The position numbers and the translations under genes are program-made. Positions 1-6,793 of a DNA stretch of 7,444 nt are shown one piece after another. The notes below the pieces were generated by a model, which was given only the letters and a program-made list of their open reading frames with translations, searched no databases and was not told where the DNA came from. Within the stretch, counting starts at the first letter, position 1; every line of letters starts with the position of its first letter. This stretch comes from Deltaproteobacteria bacterium (GTDB taxonomy: Bacteria > Desulfobacterota > Desulfobacteria > C00003060 > C00003106): assembly GCA_019314005.1 (NCBI GenBank), contig JAFDAE010000103.1, forward strand, positions 1 to 7,444. Direction: 5' to 3'.

Positions 1-303
1 TCTGATTTCACCATACTGGTCACAGAACCAACCCCGTTCGGGCTGAATGATCTGATCTTGGCAGTAGAGGCGGTAAGGGTTCTCGGAATTCCGTTCGGCA
101 TTGTCATTAACCGTTCGGACGTAGGCGACAGCAGGGTTGTGGAGTATGCACACCAGGAGGGGATCCCGATTCTACTCGAAATTACGGACCAGCGCAAAAT
201 CGCCGAGGCATATTCTAAAGGAATAATGATGACGGAAGTCTTTCCTGAATGGAAAGAAAAATTTCAACAACTCTATCAACAAATTAAGCAACGAGAGCCT
301 TGA
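1..303 (+). CDS. P-loop ATPase, MinD/Mrp superfamily (COG1149-like), C-terminal part only
   Basis: The frame is open from base 1, so this is the last 100 codons of a gene whose start, Walker A loop and any ferredoxin insert lie outside the window. The visible part begins SDFTILVTEPTPFGLNDL, the post-switch-II strand and helix typical of MinD-type ATPases. It continues with GIPFGIVINRSD (residues about 30-41), where the N-[KR]-x-D-like element is expected to contact the nucleotide base, and ends in a charged helix rich in Lys and Gln. The next gene encodes a homologous ATPase, so the two form a tandem pair that may act as a heterodimer; in related genomes such pairs often sit near Fe-S or NifX-like cofactor proteins (family knowledge; the role is unproven). 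The final codons (Arg-Glu-Pro-stop) lie inside the palindrome at 292-330, so the end of the protein may have been set by that repeat. Family assignment is fairly sure, biochemical role is not. Confidence 0.85.
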   Translation, partial: SDFTILVTEPTPFGLNDLILAVEAVRVLGIPFGIVINRSDVGDSRVVEYAHQEGIPILLEITDQRKIAEAYSKGIMMTEVFPEWKEKFQQLYQQIKQREP

Positions 304-330
304 AAAACGCGACGTTTTTCAAAGCTCTCG
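292..330. repeat. 39-bp palindromic repeat, copy 1
   Basis: The arms are 18 bases each (292-309 and 313-330) around a 3-base loop (310-312), with a single C/A mismatch in the stem. The element starts 9 bases before the stop codon of the upstream ATPase and ends 17 bases before the ATG of the next gene. It is related to the 39-bp palindrome at 7286-7324: same length, same CGAGA...TCTCG ends, and paired differences that keep the stem. In RNA it would make a strong hairpin between two co-directional genes. It has no U-run after it, so an mRNA processing or stability role, or a small mobile repeat, fits better than a terminator (inference). Confidence 0.85.
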
Positions 331-347
331 AAACTGGTACAAACCAC

Positions 348-1211
348 ATGAAAGAACTTACCATCATAAGCGGTAAAGGGGGAACCGGCAAGACCAGCAT
401 CGTGGCCTCATTTGCCGCCCTTGCCAAAAACAAGGTTATGGCGGATGGCGACGTCGATGCCGCCGACCTTCACCTGGTTTTGGCTCCCGATATCAAGCAC
501 GAGGAAGATTTTAAAGGGGGCCGCACCGCACGAATCAACCAGGATATCTGTACGGAATGCGGTGAGTGTATAGAACGCTGCCAATTCAATGCAATAGCGC
601 CTGATTATGTTGTTAACAACATAGGTTGCGAAGGATGCGGGGTATGCGTATATTTCTGTCCCGTAGAGGCCATAGAGTTTCCGCAAAATATATGTGGGAA
701 GTGGTACATCTCAGAAACGCGCTTTGGCCCCTTAGTGCATGCCAGGCTGGGGATCGCAGAGGAAAATTCCGGAATGCTGGTCACCCTTGTCCGAAACCAG
801 GCAAAGGTGCTTGCTGAAGAACGAGGCTTTGATTTGGTTATAATAGACGGCCCTCCAGGATTAGGGTGTCCTGTTATCGCTGCAACTACCGGAGCAAACG
901 CGGTCTTAATTGTGGCAGAACCTACCCTGTCCGGCCTTCACGACCTTGAGCGGGTCGGCAGCCTTGCGGCCTTTTTTAAAATCCCGACTCTGATATGCGT
1001 AAATAAATTCGACTTGAATCCTGATATAACAAAGCAAATCGAAGATCACGCAAAAAAGCATAATATGCACTTCATGGGCCGTATCCCTTATGACAGGGCA
1101 GTGACTCACGCCATGGTGGCCGGCAAAAGCTTAGTCGAATTTTCAGATGGAACTGCGGCCCAAGCTGTCAGAGAACTCTGGAGCCGTATGGAAGATTTTT
1201 TAAAAATTTAG
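348..1211 (+). CDS. MinD-superfamily P-loop ATPase with inserted 2x[4Fe-4S] ferredoxin domain (COG1149-like)
   Basis: The product is 287 aa from the ATG at 348. The N terminus MKELTIISGKGGTGKTS is a standard deviant Walker A start (KGGTGKT, residues 10-16), with the Walker A' aspartates in MADGDVDAAD at 31-40. An in-frame TTG at 300 would add 16 residues encoded largely by the palindrome and is less likely. The ferredoxin insert carries two C-x2-C-x2-C-x3-C sets: Cys68, 71, 74, 78 and Cys94, 97, 100, 104, expected to hold two [4Fe-4S] clusters. The switch region IIDGPPGLGCP (165-175) and the base-recognition segment CVNKFDLN (217-224) follow. It is a cytoplasmic ATPase; the family is thought to couple nucleotide hydrolysis to Fe-S or electron-transfer chemistry, but the substrate is not established. 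There is no clear Shine-Dalgarno before the ATG, so it may depend on the upstream homologue for translation. The family assignment is secure. Confidence 0.92.
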   Translation: MKELTIISGKGGTGKTSIVASFAALAKNKVMADGDVDAADLHLVLAPDIKHEEDFKGGRTARINQDICTECGECIERCQFNAIAPDYVVNNIGCEGCGVCVYFCPVEAIEFPQNICGKWYISETRFGPLVHARLGIAEENSGMLVTLVRNQAKVLAEERGFDLVIIDGPPGLGCPVIAATTGANAVLIVAEPTLSGLHDLERVGSLAAFFKIPTLICVNKFDLNPDITKQIEDHAKKHNMHFMGRIPYDRAVTHAMVAGKSLVEFSDGTAAQAVRELWSRMEDFLKI

Positions 1212-1240
1212 TGAATTCCCCTTCTGCAACCTGAATTCAC
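1211..1240 (+). terminator. Weak hairpin after the ATPase gene, possible terminator
   Basis: GTGAATTC at 1211-1218 is repeated as its exact reverse complement at 1233-1240, with a 14-base loop. The left arm begins on the last base of the stop codon. The following bases are pyrimidine-rich (CTCTCTTTCATC) but not a true U-run, so intrinsic termination is only possible. The remaining intergenic sequence to 1422 contains the candidate promoter below and no gene that I can support. Confidence 0.3.
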
Positions 1241-1331
1241 CTCTCTTTCATCAGTTTAACCTTGAACCGTGACCCCCTGAACCTAACAACCTGAGCAGTT
1301 ACTAAATGATTTAAATATCAGCTTACAAGCA

Positions 1332-1361
1332 TTCAATTTTCCTTGAATAGTACGGTATAGT
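1332..1361 (+). promoter_or_regulatory. Candidate sigma70-type promoter for ispG
   Basis: TATAGT at 1356-1361 matches five of six bases of the -10 consensus. The best -35 at 18-base spacing is TTCAAT at 1332-1337, which matches poorly. It lies 62 bases before the ispG ATG, in the AT-rich half of the intergenic region. Two nested inverted repeats overlap it (CTTACAA 1322-1328 with TTGTAAG 1371-1377, and ATTCAA 1331-1336 with TTGAAT 1343-1348), which could be an operator or chance. Low confidence. Confidence 0.3.
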
Positions 1362-1422
1362 TTGATAGATTTGTAAGTTGGCGAAAAAAGATTGAAAAAC
1401 AACACTATTTCTACATAACAAT

Positions 1423-2493
1423 ATGTCTATTCAAATCCAGCGAAAAAAAACCCGACAAGTATCTGTCGGCCCGGTAAAAATCGGTGGGAACGCCCCTGTT
1501 GCCGTTCAGTCGATGACAAATACATTCACACACGATATTCCGGCCACGGTCAAGCTGATTCATCGGCTTGAGGCCGCAGGGTGTGAAATTATCAGAGTCG
1601 CAGTGCCTGATATGCCTGCAGCAGAGGCGATTCGATCCATAAAGGAACAAATTCATATCCCCTTGATTGCAGATATACATTTTGACTATCGACTTGCCCT
1701 TGCCGCTCTAAAGGCCGGCGCTGATGGTCTGCGCATCAATCCCGGGAATATTGGAAGCAATAAAAAAGTAAAGGCTGTAGCAGACCAGGCCCGTGATTGT
1801 GGAGTGCCTATACGCGTAGGAGTCAATTCAGGGTCTTTAGAAAAAGACCTACGCAAAAAATACGGTGTAACACCGGAAGCAATGGTGCAAAGCGCCCTGC
1901 GCCATGTGGAACTGCTCCGATCATTCGATTTCCACGACATCAAGATCTCTATAAAGGCGTCGGATGTTCTAACGACACTGGAGGCCTACCGGCGTCTCTC
2001 TTCAAAAACAGACCTCCCACTTCATGTGGGCGTAACCGAAGCCGGCACGCTTTATTCGGGAACGGTAAAGTCTGCCATAGGGATCGGTATGCTCCTTTAT
2101 GAGGGAATCGGCGACACCTTACGCGTTTCATTAACTCGTGATCCTGTAGAGGAGGTACGTGTAGGCTACGAAATATTAAAGGCCCTTCATATCAGGCAAC
2201 GAGGCCCTGAAATAATATCGTGTCCCACATGCGGCCGTTGCCAGGTAAACCTCTTCAGTATAGTAGATCAGATCGAATCAGTGCTTATGAATAAGACAAT
2301 CCCCATTAAAATTGCTATCATGGGGTGTGTGGTAAACGGCCCTGGAGAGGCGCAAGAAGCGGATATCGGGATCGCCGGCGGAACAGGCCAAGGGGTCCTG
2401 TTCAAGAAAGGAAAGGTAGTAAAAAAGGTCAAGGAACGGGATCTGGTGAAAGTACTGTTGGATGAGGTAGAAAAACTCGAATTGGGCCAGTAA
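1423..2493 (+). CDS. ispG: 4-hydroxy-3-methylbut-2-en-1-yl diphosphate synthase (MEP pathway)
   Basis: The 356-aa product has the normal length of the two-domain bacterial IspG/GcpE. The enzyme converts methylerythritol cyclodiphosphate to HMBPP, the penultimate step of MEP isoprenoid synthesis, in the cytoplasm, using a [4Fe-4S] cluster and an external reductant. The TIM-barrel half shows VAVQSMTNT (26-34), ADIHFD (83-88) and the conserved RINPGNIG (104-111). The C-terminal half has the cluster motif CPTCGRC; Cys267, Cys270 and Cys302 plus Glu309 in MGCVVNGPGEA (300-310) match the four ligands known from E. coli with a constant shift of three, so the active site is intact. The ATG at 1423 gives the standard N terminus; no good Shine-Dalgarno is visible before it. 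It is followed on the same strand by proS, a neighbour pairing I recall from other Deltaproteobacteria. The stop codon is one base from the start of a 221-bp repeat. Confidence 0.97.
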   Translation: MSIQIQRKKTRQVSVGPVKIGGNAPVAVQSMTNTFTHDIPATVKLIHRLEAAGCEIIRVAVPDMPAAEAIRSIKEQIHIPLIADIHFDYRLALAALKAGADGLRINPGNIGSNKKVKAVADQARDCGVPIRVGVNSGSLEKDLRKKYGVTPEAMVQSALRHVELLRSFDFHDIKISIKASDVLTTLEAYRRLSSKTDLPLHVGVTEAGTLYSGTVKSAIGIGMLLYEGIGDTLRVSLTRDPVEEVRVGYEILKALHIRQRGPEIISCPTCGRCQVNLFSIVDQIESVLMNKTIPIKIAIMGCVVNGPGEAQEADIGIAGGTGQGVLFKKGKVVKKVKERDLVKVLLDEVEKLELGQ

Positions 2494-2494
2494 G

Positions 2495-2715
2495 TAGTGC
2501 CTGAACGAAAAGTCCCGTTCAGGCAAAAATCCGAATATCGAAATTCGAAACTCGAAACAATTTCGAATATCAAATTCTCCAATGTTCAAAACAAAAGCTT
2601 CGGTATTTGTGTCGTTTAGAGCATTTGAACATTCGAATTTAGAATTTGTTTCGGATTTCGTGTTTCGGATTTCGAATTTCAAAAGTAAAAATTGAGGTTT
2701 TTAGTTCAGGCACTA
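2495..2715. mobile_element. 221-bp inverted-repeat element between ispG and proS (MITE-like)
   Basis: The ends are a perfect 12-bp terminal inverted repeat, TAGTGCCTGAAC (2495-2506) and GTTCAGGCACTA (2704-2715). The interior is AT-rich and imperfectly self-complementary along its length. The left half carries repeated TTCGAAA-type units (about 2536-2570) and the right half carries complementary TTTCGGATTTCG-type units (about 2648-2680). Near the middle AATGTTCAAA (2581-2590) pairs with TTTGAACATT (2624-2633), and the centre of that pair coincides to within two bases with the centre of the whole element. It holds no convincing coding sequence; open frames across it on the - strand arise from the repeat. 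No transposase or clear target duplication is seen. I infer a non-autonomous palindromic element. Confidence 0.75.
2499..2524. repeat. Nested 9-bp hairpin just after the ispG stop
   Basis: GCCTGAACG (2499-2507) is followed after an 8-base loop by its exact reverse complement CGTTCAGGC (2516-2524). The same GTTCAGGC unit recurs at the far end of the 221-bp element (2704-2711), so the left end can pair either locally or with the far end. The hairpin is GC-rich and lies six bases past the ispG stop. It could slow or end transcription or protect the ispG mRNA end, but no T-run follows. Confidence 0.6.
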
Positions 2716-2822
2716 AGTAGTATGTAGTAAGAAGTAGGCCGTGAGATGTAGGGAATAGCAAGTATACATTCTTCATACTCCTTACTGATTACTCCATACT
2801 TCTTACTGTATACTCCTTACTT
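2714..2822. repeat. Heptanucleotide repeat array upstream of proS (two opposed arms)
   Basis: From 2714, direct 7-base units begin TAAGTAG, TATGTAG, TAAGAAG, TAGGCCG, TGAGATG, becoming degenerate by about 2755. From 2774 to 2822, seven consecutive 7-base units run in the opposite sense: CATACTC, CTTACTG, ATTACTC, CATACTT, CTTACTG, TATACTC, CTTACTT. Read on the - strand these are variants of the CAGTAAG / GAGTAGG units found after proS. The two arms can fold on each other. The array fills the space from the end of the 221-bp element to the proS ribosome binding site. Confidence 0.75.
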
Positions 2823-2827
2823 TCCGG

Positions 2828-2834
2828 AAAGGAA
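2828..2834 (+). promoter_or_regulatory. Ribosome binding site of proS
   Basis: AAAGGAA, purine-rich and partly matching the Shine-Dalgarno, lies five bases before the ATG at 2840 and supports that start. Its first bases are part of a perfect 12-bp palindrome, CTTTCCGGAAAG (2820-2831), that could partly hide the site in the mRNA. Confidence 0.65.
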
Positions 2835-2839
2835 GTGAT

Positions 2840-4588
2840 ATGCGTTATACAAAACTATTTTTGCCAACTCTTAGGGAAATCCCTGCAGACGCCGAGGTTA
2901 TAAGCCATCAGCTTATGCTGCGCGCCGGAATGATTCGCAAGTTGACCTCTGGGATTTATACCTATCTTCCGCTCGGACTTCGCGCCATCAAGAAAGTAAA
3001 AGAAATAATACGCGAAGAGATGGAACGGGCGGGTGCTCAGGAGATTCTTATGCCCACAGTTCAGCCTGCTGACCTGTGGAAGGAAAGTGGTCGATGGGAC
3101 GTCTACGGCAAAGAACTCGTACGGTTTAAGGATCGCCACGGACGAGACTACTGCCTCGGTCCGACACACGAAGAAGTAATCACTGATCTCATCCGCAATG
3201 AGGTCCGCTCATACCGGGATTTGCCATTGAATCTATATCAGATACAGAATAAATTTAGGGATGAGATCCGTCCCAGGTTCGGCCTGATGCGGGGTCGGGA
3301 ATTTAGCATGAAAGACGCCTACAGTTTCGATGCGGATGAAGAAGGAGCAGCTAAAAGTTACCAGTCAATGTTTGACGCCTACAATAGGATTTTTGAACGG
3401 TGCGGTCTCCACTTTAAGGCCGTAGAAGCAGACACCGGGAACATCGGCGGGAGTTTTTCCCATGAATTTATGGTACTCGCAGACACAGGAGAAGATGCAA
3501 TTGTAAGTTGTACTGAATGCGAATACGCGGCTAATATGGAAAAGGCCGAAGTAAATCCTGATTACATTGAACAAGAAGGCCACGAGTCATCTCCCGTCTC
3601 TATGGAAAAGGTGTCCACCCCCAATGTAAGGACAGTAGAAGAGGTAACACAATTTTTGTCCGTCACCCCAAAACAACTGGTCAAGACCATGATATTTGAA
3701 ACTTCTGCCGAACCGGTAGCAGTCCTTGTAAGGGGGGATCATGAAGTGAATCTCGCAAAGGTGAAAAACATTCTCGGCGTAGACGCCTTAGAACTCGCTA
3801 GTGAAGCAACGGTACTGAAGCTTACCGGCGCTCCGGCAGGATTTGCCGGAGCTGTTGGGCTTTCCATAAAGATTATTGCCGACAGTGCTGTAGAGTCCAT
3901 GAAAAATATGGTTATGGGGGCAAATGAAAAGGACGCCCACCTCATAGCTGTAAACAGAGGAAGGGACTTTGAGGTCTCGGAATTCGCTGATCTACGCTTT
4001 GTTACCGCTTTGGACCGTTGTCCCAGGTGCGGGAAGGGGATAGAGATTAAACGTGGTATAGAGGTAGGACATATATTTAAATTAGGAGACAAATACAGTA
4101 AAGCGCTTTCAGCTACATATCTTGATCAAAACGGGGATGAACGCTATATTATTATGGGGTGTTACGGCATTGGTGTTGGAAGAACCGTTGCAGCGGCCAT
4201 CGAGCAAAATCATGATAAAAATGGTATCATATTTCCCATGCCCATTGCTCCATATCAAGTAGTGATCCTTCCTCTTCAGGTGCGAGACAGCGATGTTGTC
4301 TCTGCTGCAGATACCCTTTATAATCAATTAACACGCCAGGGAGTAGAGGTTTTGCTCGACGATCGAGATGAACGAGCCGGAGTCAAATTTAAGGACGCAG
4401 ACCTTATAGGAATACCCCTCCGCGTAACAATCGGCAAAAAGAGTCTAAAAGAAGGGAACTTTGAAGTGCAATTTCGCGCAACCGGTGAAACTGAGTTGGT
4501 TCCACGGGAGGGGGCGGATAAAGCAATATTAGATATGATTGAAAGTTCAGTAAGGAGTAGGGAGTACACAGTAGGGAGTAAGGAGTAG
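2840..4588 (+). CDS. proS: Prolyl-tRNA synthetase, bacterial type with editing domain
   Basis: The 582-aa product charges tRNA-Pro with proline in the cytoplasm. The class II core is visible: motif 1 around [15 protein letters not shown] (38-52), the LGPTHEE loop (106-112), motif 2 with [21 protein letters not shown] (139-159) and motif 3 with [10 protein letters not shown] (440-449). Between motifs 2 and 3 lies the long INS insertion (about 228-390) that deacylates mischarged Ala-tRNA-Pro in this bacterial subtype. It is framed by CTEC (Cys224, 227) and CPRC (Cys394, 397), which may bind zinc. The anticodon-binding domain covers about 468-570. The last 13 residues ([13 protein letters not shown]) are not family sequence: they are translated from the heptamer array at 4548 onward, which also supplies the TAG stop. 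The start at 2840 has a ribosome binding site and the usual [12 protein letters not shown] beginning. It lies between ispG and rel on the same strand, 64 bases before rel. Confidence 0.97.
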   Translation: MRYTKLFLPTLREIPADAEVISHQLMLRAGMIRKLTSGIYTYLPLGLRAIKKVKEIIREEMERAGAQEILMPTVQPADLWKESGRWDVYGKELVRFKDRHGRDYCLGPTHEEVITDLIRNEVRSYRDLPLNLYQIQNKFRDEIRPRFGLMRGREFSMKDAYSFDADEEGAAKSYQSMFDAYNRIFERCGLHFKAVEADTGNIGGSFSHEFMVLADTGEDAIVSCTECEYAANMEKAEVNPDYIEQEGHESSPVSMEKVSTPNVRTVEEVTQFLSVTPKQLVKTMIFETSAEPVAVLVRGDHEVNLAKVKNILGVDALELASEATVLKLTGAPAGFAGAVGLSIKIIADSAVESMKNMVMGANEKDAHLIAVNRGRDFEVSEFADLRFVTALDRCPRCGKGIEIKRGIEVGHIFKLGDKYSKALSATYLDQNGDERYIIMGCYGIGVGRTVAAAIEQNHDKNGIIFPMPIAPYQVVILPLQVRDSDVVSAADTLYNQLTRQGVEVLLDDRDERAGVKFKDADLIGIPLRVTIGKKSLKEGNFEVQFRATGETELVPREGADKAILDMIESSVRSREYTVGSKE

Positions 4589-4639
4589 GCAGTAGGCAGC
4601 AAGTTGTAACCACTGTCTACTGCGTACTACTGTATACTT
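4548..4639. repeat. Heptanucleotide repeat array over the end of proS and the proS-rel gap
   Basis: Eight uninterrupted 7-base units run from 4548 to 4603: CAGTAAG, GAGTAGG, GAGTACA, CAGTAGG, GAGTAAG, GAGTAGG, CAGTAGG, CAGCAAG. After a spacer, units in the opposite sense follow from 4612 (ACTGTCT, ACTGCGT, ACTACTG, TATACTT). CAGTAGGCAG (4590-4599) can pair over ten bases, with one G-U, with CTGTCTACTG (4613-4622) around a 13-base loop. The first five units and part of the sixth are translated as the tail of ProS. Because 7 is not a multiple of 3 and most units contain TAA or TAG, such an array closes any forward reading frame within a few units. Confidence 0.85.
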
Positions 4640-4652
4640 CCTTTAATCAAGT

Positions 4653-6791
4653 ATGATCCGTATCAATGACATATTAGACAAGGTTGCTTCTTACCATCCA
4701 GAGGCCGACCTTGCTATAATAGACCGAGCCTATATCTATTCGGCACGTATGCATGATGGACAGGTACGGCTTTCCGGAGAGCCATATCTTGCCCATCCTT
4801 TAGAAGTAGCTAATATTCTTGCTGATATGAAGCTCGACGTAACCAGTGTAGCGGCTGGTTTTCTTCACGATGCCCTGGAAGATACCAAGGCGACCGTTGA
4901 GGATCTAAAAGATATGTTTGGAGAAGAAGTTACCCGCATCGTATCCGGTGTTACAAAACTAAGCAGACTTTCCTTTAAGAGTTCTGAAGAACGCCAGGCT
5001 GAAAGTATCCGTAAAATGATACTGGCCATGGCTGACGATATTCGGGTACTCCTGATAAAATTGACCGATAGGCTCCACAATATGCGAACCCTTCAGTTTC
5101 ACAAACCGGAAAAACAGGTCGAGATTGCCCAAGAAACCCTTGACATCTATGCTCCGCTGGCAAACCGCCTCGGCATCTTCTGGATCAAAAAAGAGCTTGA
5201 AGATACCGCGTTCAAGTATATACAGTCTGATGAATATAACAGAATAAGAGGCTGGATCACCAAGAATCAAGAAGAGCGCGCAAAATACATTGAAAATGTA
5301 AGAAAGATTCTGAAAAGCCGGATGGAGGAACACAATCTTGAATGTGAGGTGTTAGGACGGCATAAGCACTTCTACAGCATCTATCACAAAATGGTTGATC
5401 AAGGCCTCGATTTTGAAGAGCTTTACGACATTATTGCGTTTCGAATTATATTAAGCACCGTAAAGGAATGTTATGAGGCTCTCGGCATTATACACTCGCT
5501 CTGGAAGCCGATTCCAAAACGATTCAAAGATTACCTTGCTATGCCAAAATCTAATATGTACCAATCATTACATACCGCTGTTATAGGACCATTTGGTGAA
5601 CGGGTGGAGATACAGATCCGGACCCACGAAATGAACAAGATAGCAGAAGAGGGCATCGCGGCCCACTGGCAGTATAAAGAAGGTCGGGTCGGTGATGAAC
5701 AGAGTGATCGACAATTTGCCTGGCTGCGACAGTTGATCAAAAATCAAAAAAGTCTCAAAGATCCCAGAGAATTCATGGACACCGTTCGAATCGATCTGTT
5801 TCCGGATGAAGTCTATGTTTTTACACCCAAAGGAGAAGTAAAGGAATTTCCAAAAGGCTCCACGCCCGTCGATTTTGCCTATAGCATCCATTCGGAAGTA
5901 GGGCACCGATGTACTGGAGCAAAAGTGGACGGGAGAATGGTGCCGCTCAAATATAAGCTCCAAACCGGAGAACGGGTAGACGTTATTACTTCTCCTCGTC
6001 ACAAACCGAGCACGGATTGGCTGAATTTTGTAGTGACCTCAAAGGCCCGATCAAGAATCAGACAATGGATCAAAACAGAAGAACGCGAAAAAAGCCTTGC
6101 CCTCGGAAAGGAGCTGTGTGAAAAAGAATTCCAAAAGCACAACATCCCTTTCAACCCCAAATCAGAAGAATTCCTAAAAATCGCTGAAGAGTTCGGGTTC
6201 AAGGCTAACGACGACCTTCTTGCCACTATTGGCTACGGAAAGATAACCCCCCTTCAGGCAGTCAACAAGCTCCTCCCCAAGTCGTCAACAGAGGAAGACA
6301 CTGTAACCTTTATCGATAAGATAAAAAGACGTATACAAAAAAAGAAACGTCACACAGGGATATTGGTCCATGGAGTAGACGATATAATGATCCGTTTTGC
6401 CAACTGCTGCGATCCTATCCCTGGGGATGCAGTAGTAGGTTATATTACAAGAGGTAGGGGAGTTACTGTCCATCGTGTCGGGTGCGTCAGCACGCTAAAG
6501 ATAGAGCCTGAGCGAAGGATTGATCTTGAATGGGCAGAAGGGATTCAAGATACTCATCCCGTCAAAGTTCGCGTTGTTTGCCACAACAAAATAGGCCTAT
6601 TGGCTGATATCTCAGCCATAATCAGTAAGGAAGGGGCGAATATTATTGACGTAAGTATCAAGGCCGACACCCCGAACAAACAGGCCGAATGCAACTTTGT
6701 CCTTGAAGTGGCCAACACAAAACAACTCGATATGATCATCAGGAAGTTAAAAAAGATAAAATTCGTGCTACAGGCGGCAAGACAATCGTGA
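4653..6791 (+). CDS. rel: Bifunctional (p)ppGpp synthetase/hydrolase, long RSH family
   Basis: The 712-aa product makes and degrades the alarmone (p)ppGpp, the signal of the stringent response, in the cytoplasm and on the ribosome. The domain order is that of full-length RelA/SpoT homologues. The HD hydrolase domain (about 20-180) has an intact metal site: His48, His72-Asp73 in HDALED, and Asp139 in TDRLHN. The synthetase domain (about 235-350) has YDIIAFR with Asp259 and VEIQIRT with Glu319. The charged loop reads RFKD (290-293), the RxKD form typical of bifunctional enzymes rather than the ExDD form of synthetase-only RelA. TGS (about 385-447) is followed by a helical region, the Cys/zinc-finger segment with FANCCDP (Cys585, 586) and VHRVGC (His607, Cys611), and a C-terminal ACT domain (about 637-710). 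The ATG at 4653 gives the normal N terminus; no clear Shine-Dalgarno precedes it. It is downstream of proS and convergent with rpmB. Synonyms used are relA/spoT. Confidence 0.96.
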   Translation: MIRINDILDKVASYHPEADLAIIDRAYIYSARMHDGQVRLSGEPYLAHPLEVANILADMKLDVTSVAAGFLHDALEDTKATVEDLKDMFGEEVTRIVSGVTKLSRLSFKSSEERQAESIRKMILAMADDIRVLLIKLTDRLHNMRTLQFHKPEKQVEIAQETLDIYAPLANRLGIFWIKKELEDTAFKYIQSDEYNRIRGWITKNQEERAKYIENVRKILKSRMEEHNLECEVLGRHKHFYSIYHKMVDQGLDFEELYDIIAFRIILSTVKECYEALGIIHSLWKPIPKRFKDYLAMPKSNMYQSLHTAVIGPFGERVEIQIRTHEMNKIAEEGIAAHWQYKEGRVGDEQSDRQFAWLRQLIKNQKSLKDPREFMDTVRIDLFPDEVYVFTPKGEVKEFPKGSTPVDFAYSIHSEVGHRCTGAKVDGRMVPLKYKLQTGERVDVITSPRHKPSTDWLNFVVTSKARSRIRQWIKTEEREKSLALGKELCEKEFQKHNIPFNPKSEEFLKIAEEFGFKANDDLLATIGYGKITPLQAVNKLLPKSSTEEDTVTFIDKIKRRIQKKKRHTGILVHGVDDIMIRFANCCDPIPGDAVVGYITRGRGVTVHRVGCVSTLKIEPERRIDLEWAEGIQDTHPVKVRVVCHNKIGLLADISAIISKEGANIIDVSIKADTPNKQAECNFVLEVANTKQLDMIIRKLKKIKFVLQAARQS

Positions 6792-6793
6792 AA

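Noticed and set aside
300..347. In-frame TTG at 300 as the start of the ferredoxin-containing ATPase, overlapping the upstream stop
   Set aside because: The extra 16 residues are mostly encoded by the palindrome, and the ATG at 348 gives the standard MKELTIISGKGG start of the family.
1212..1422. Riboswitch or small RNA in the gap before ispG
   Set aside because: Only short inverted repeats are visible; no known riboswitch core or tRNA-like fold is recognisable by eye.
2278..2682. Long open frames on the - strand across the end of ispG and the 221-bp element
   Set aside because: They are antisense to ispG and repeat sequence, have biased composition (Phe- and Ile-rich), no ribosome binding site and no recognisable domain.
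2809..2814. TATACT before proS (and 4633-4638 before rel) as a -10 promoter element
   Set aside because: These are ordinary units of the heptamer arrays, and no acceptable -35 stands 16-18 bases upstream.
4324..4613. Open frames on the - strand with [13 protein letters not shown] repeats at the end of proS
   Set aside because: The repeated residues are the heptamer array read in reverse; the rest is antisense to proS.
5547..5577. SNMYQSLHT in the Rel synthetase domain, where other members have NGYQSLHT, as a damaged motif
   Set aside because: NMYQSLHT also occurs in known functional bifunctional Rel proteins as I recall them, and all catalytic residues seen are intact.
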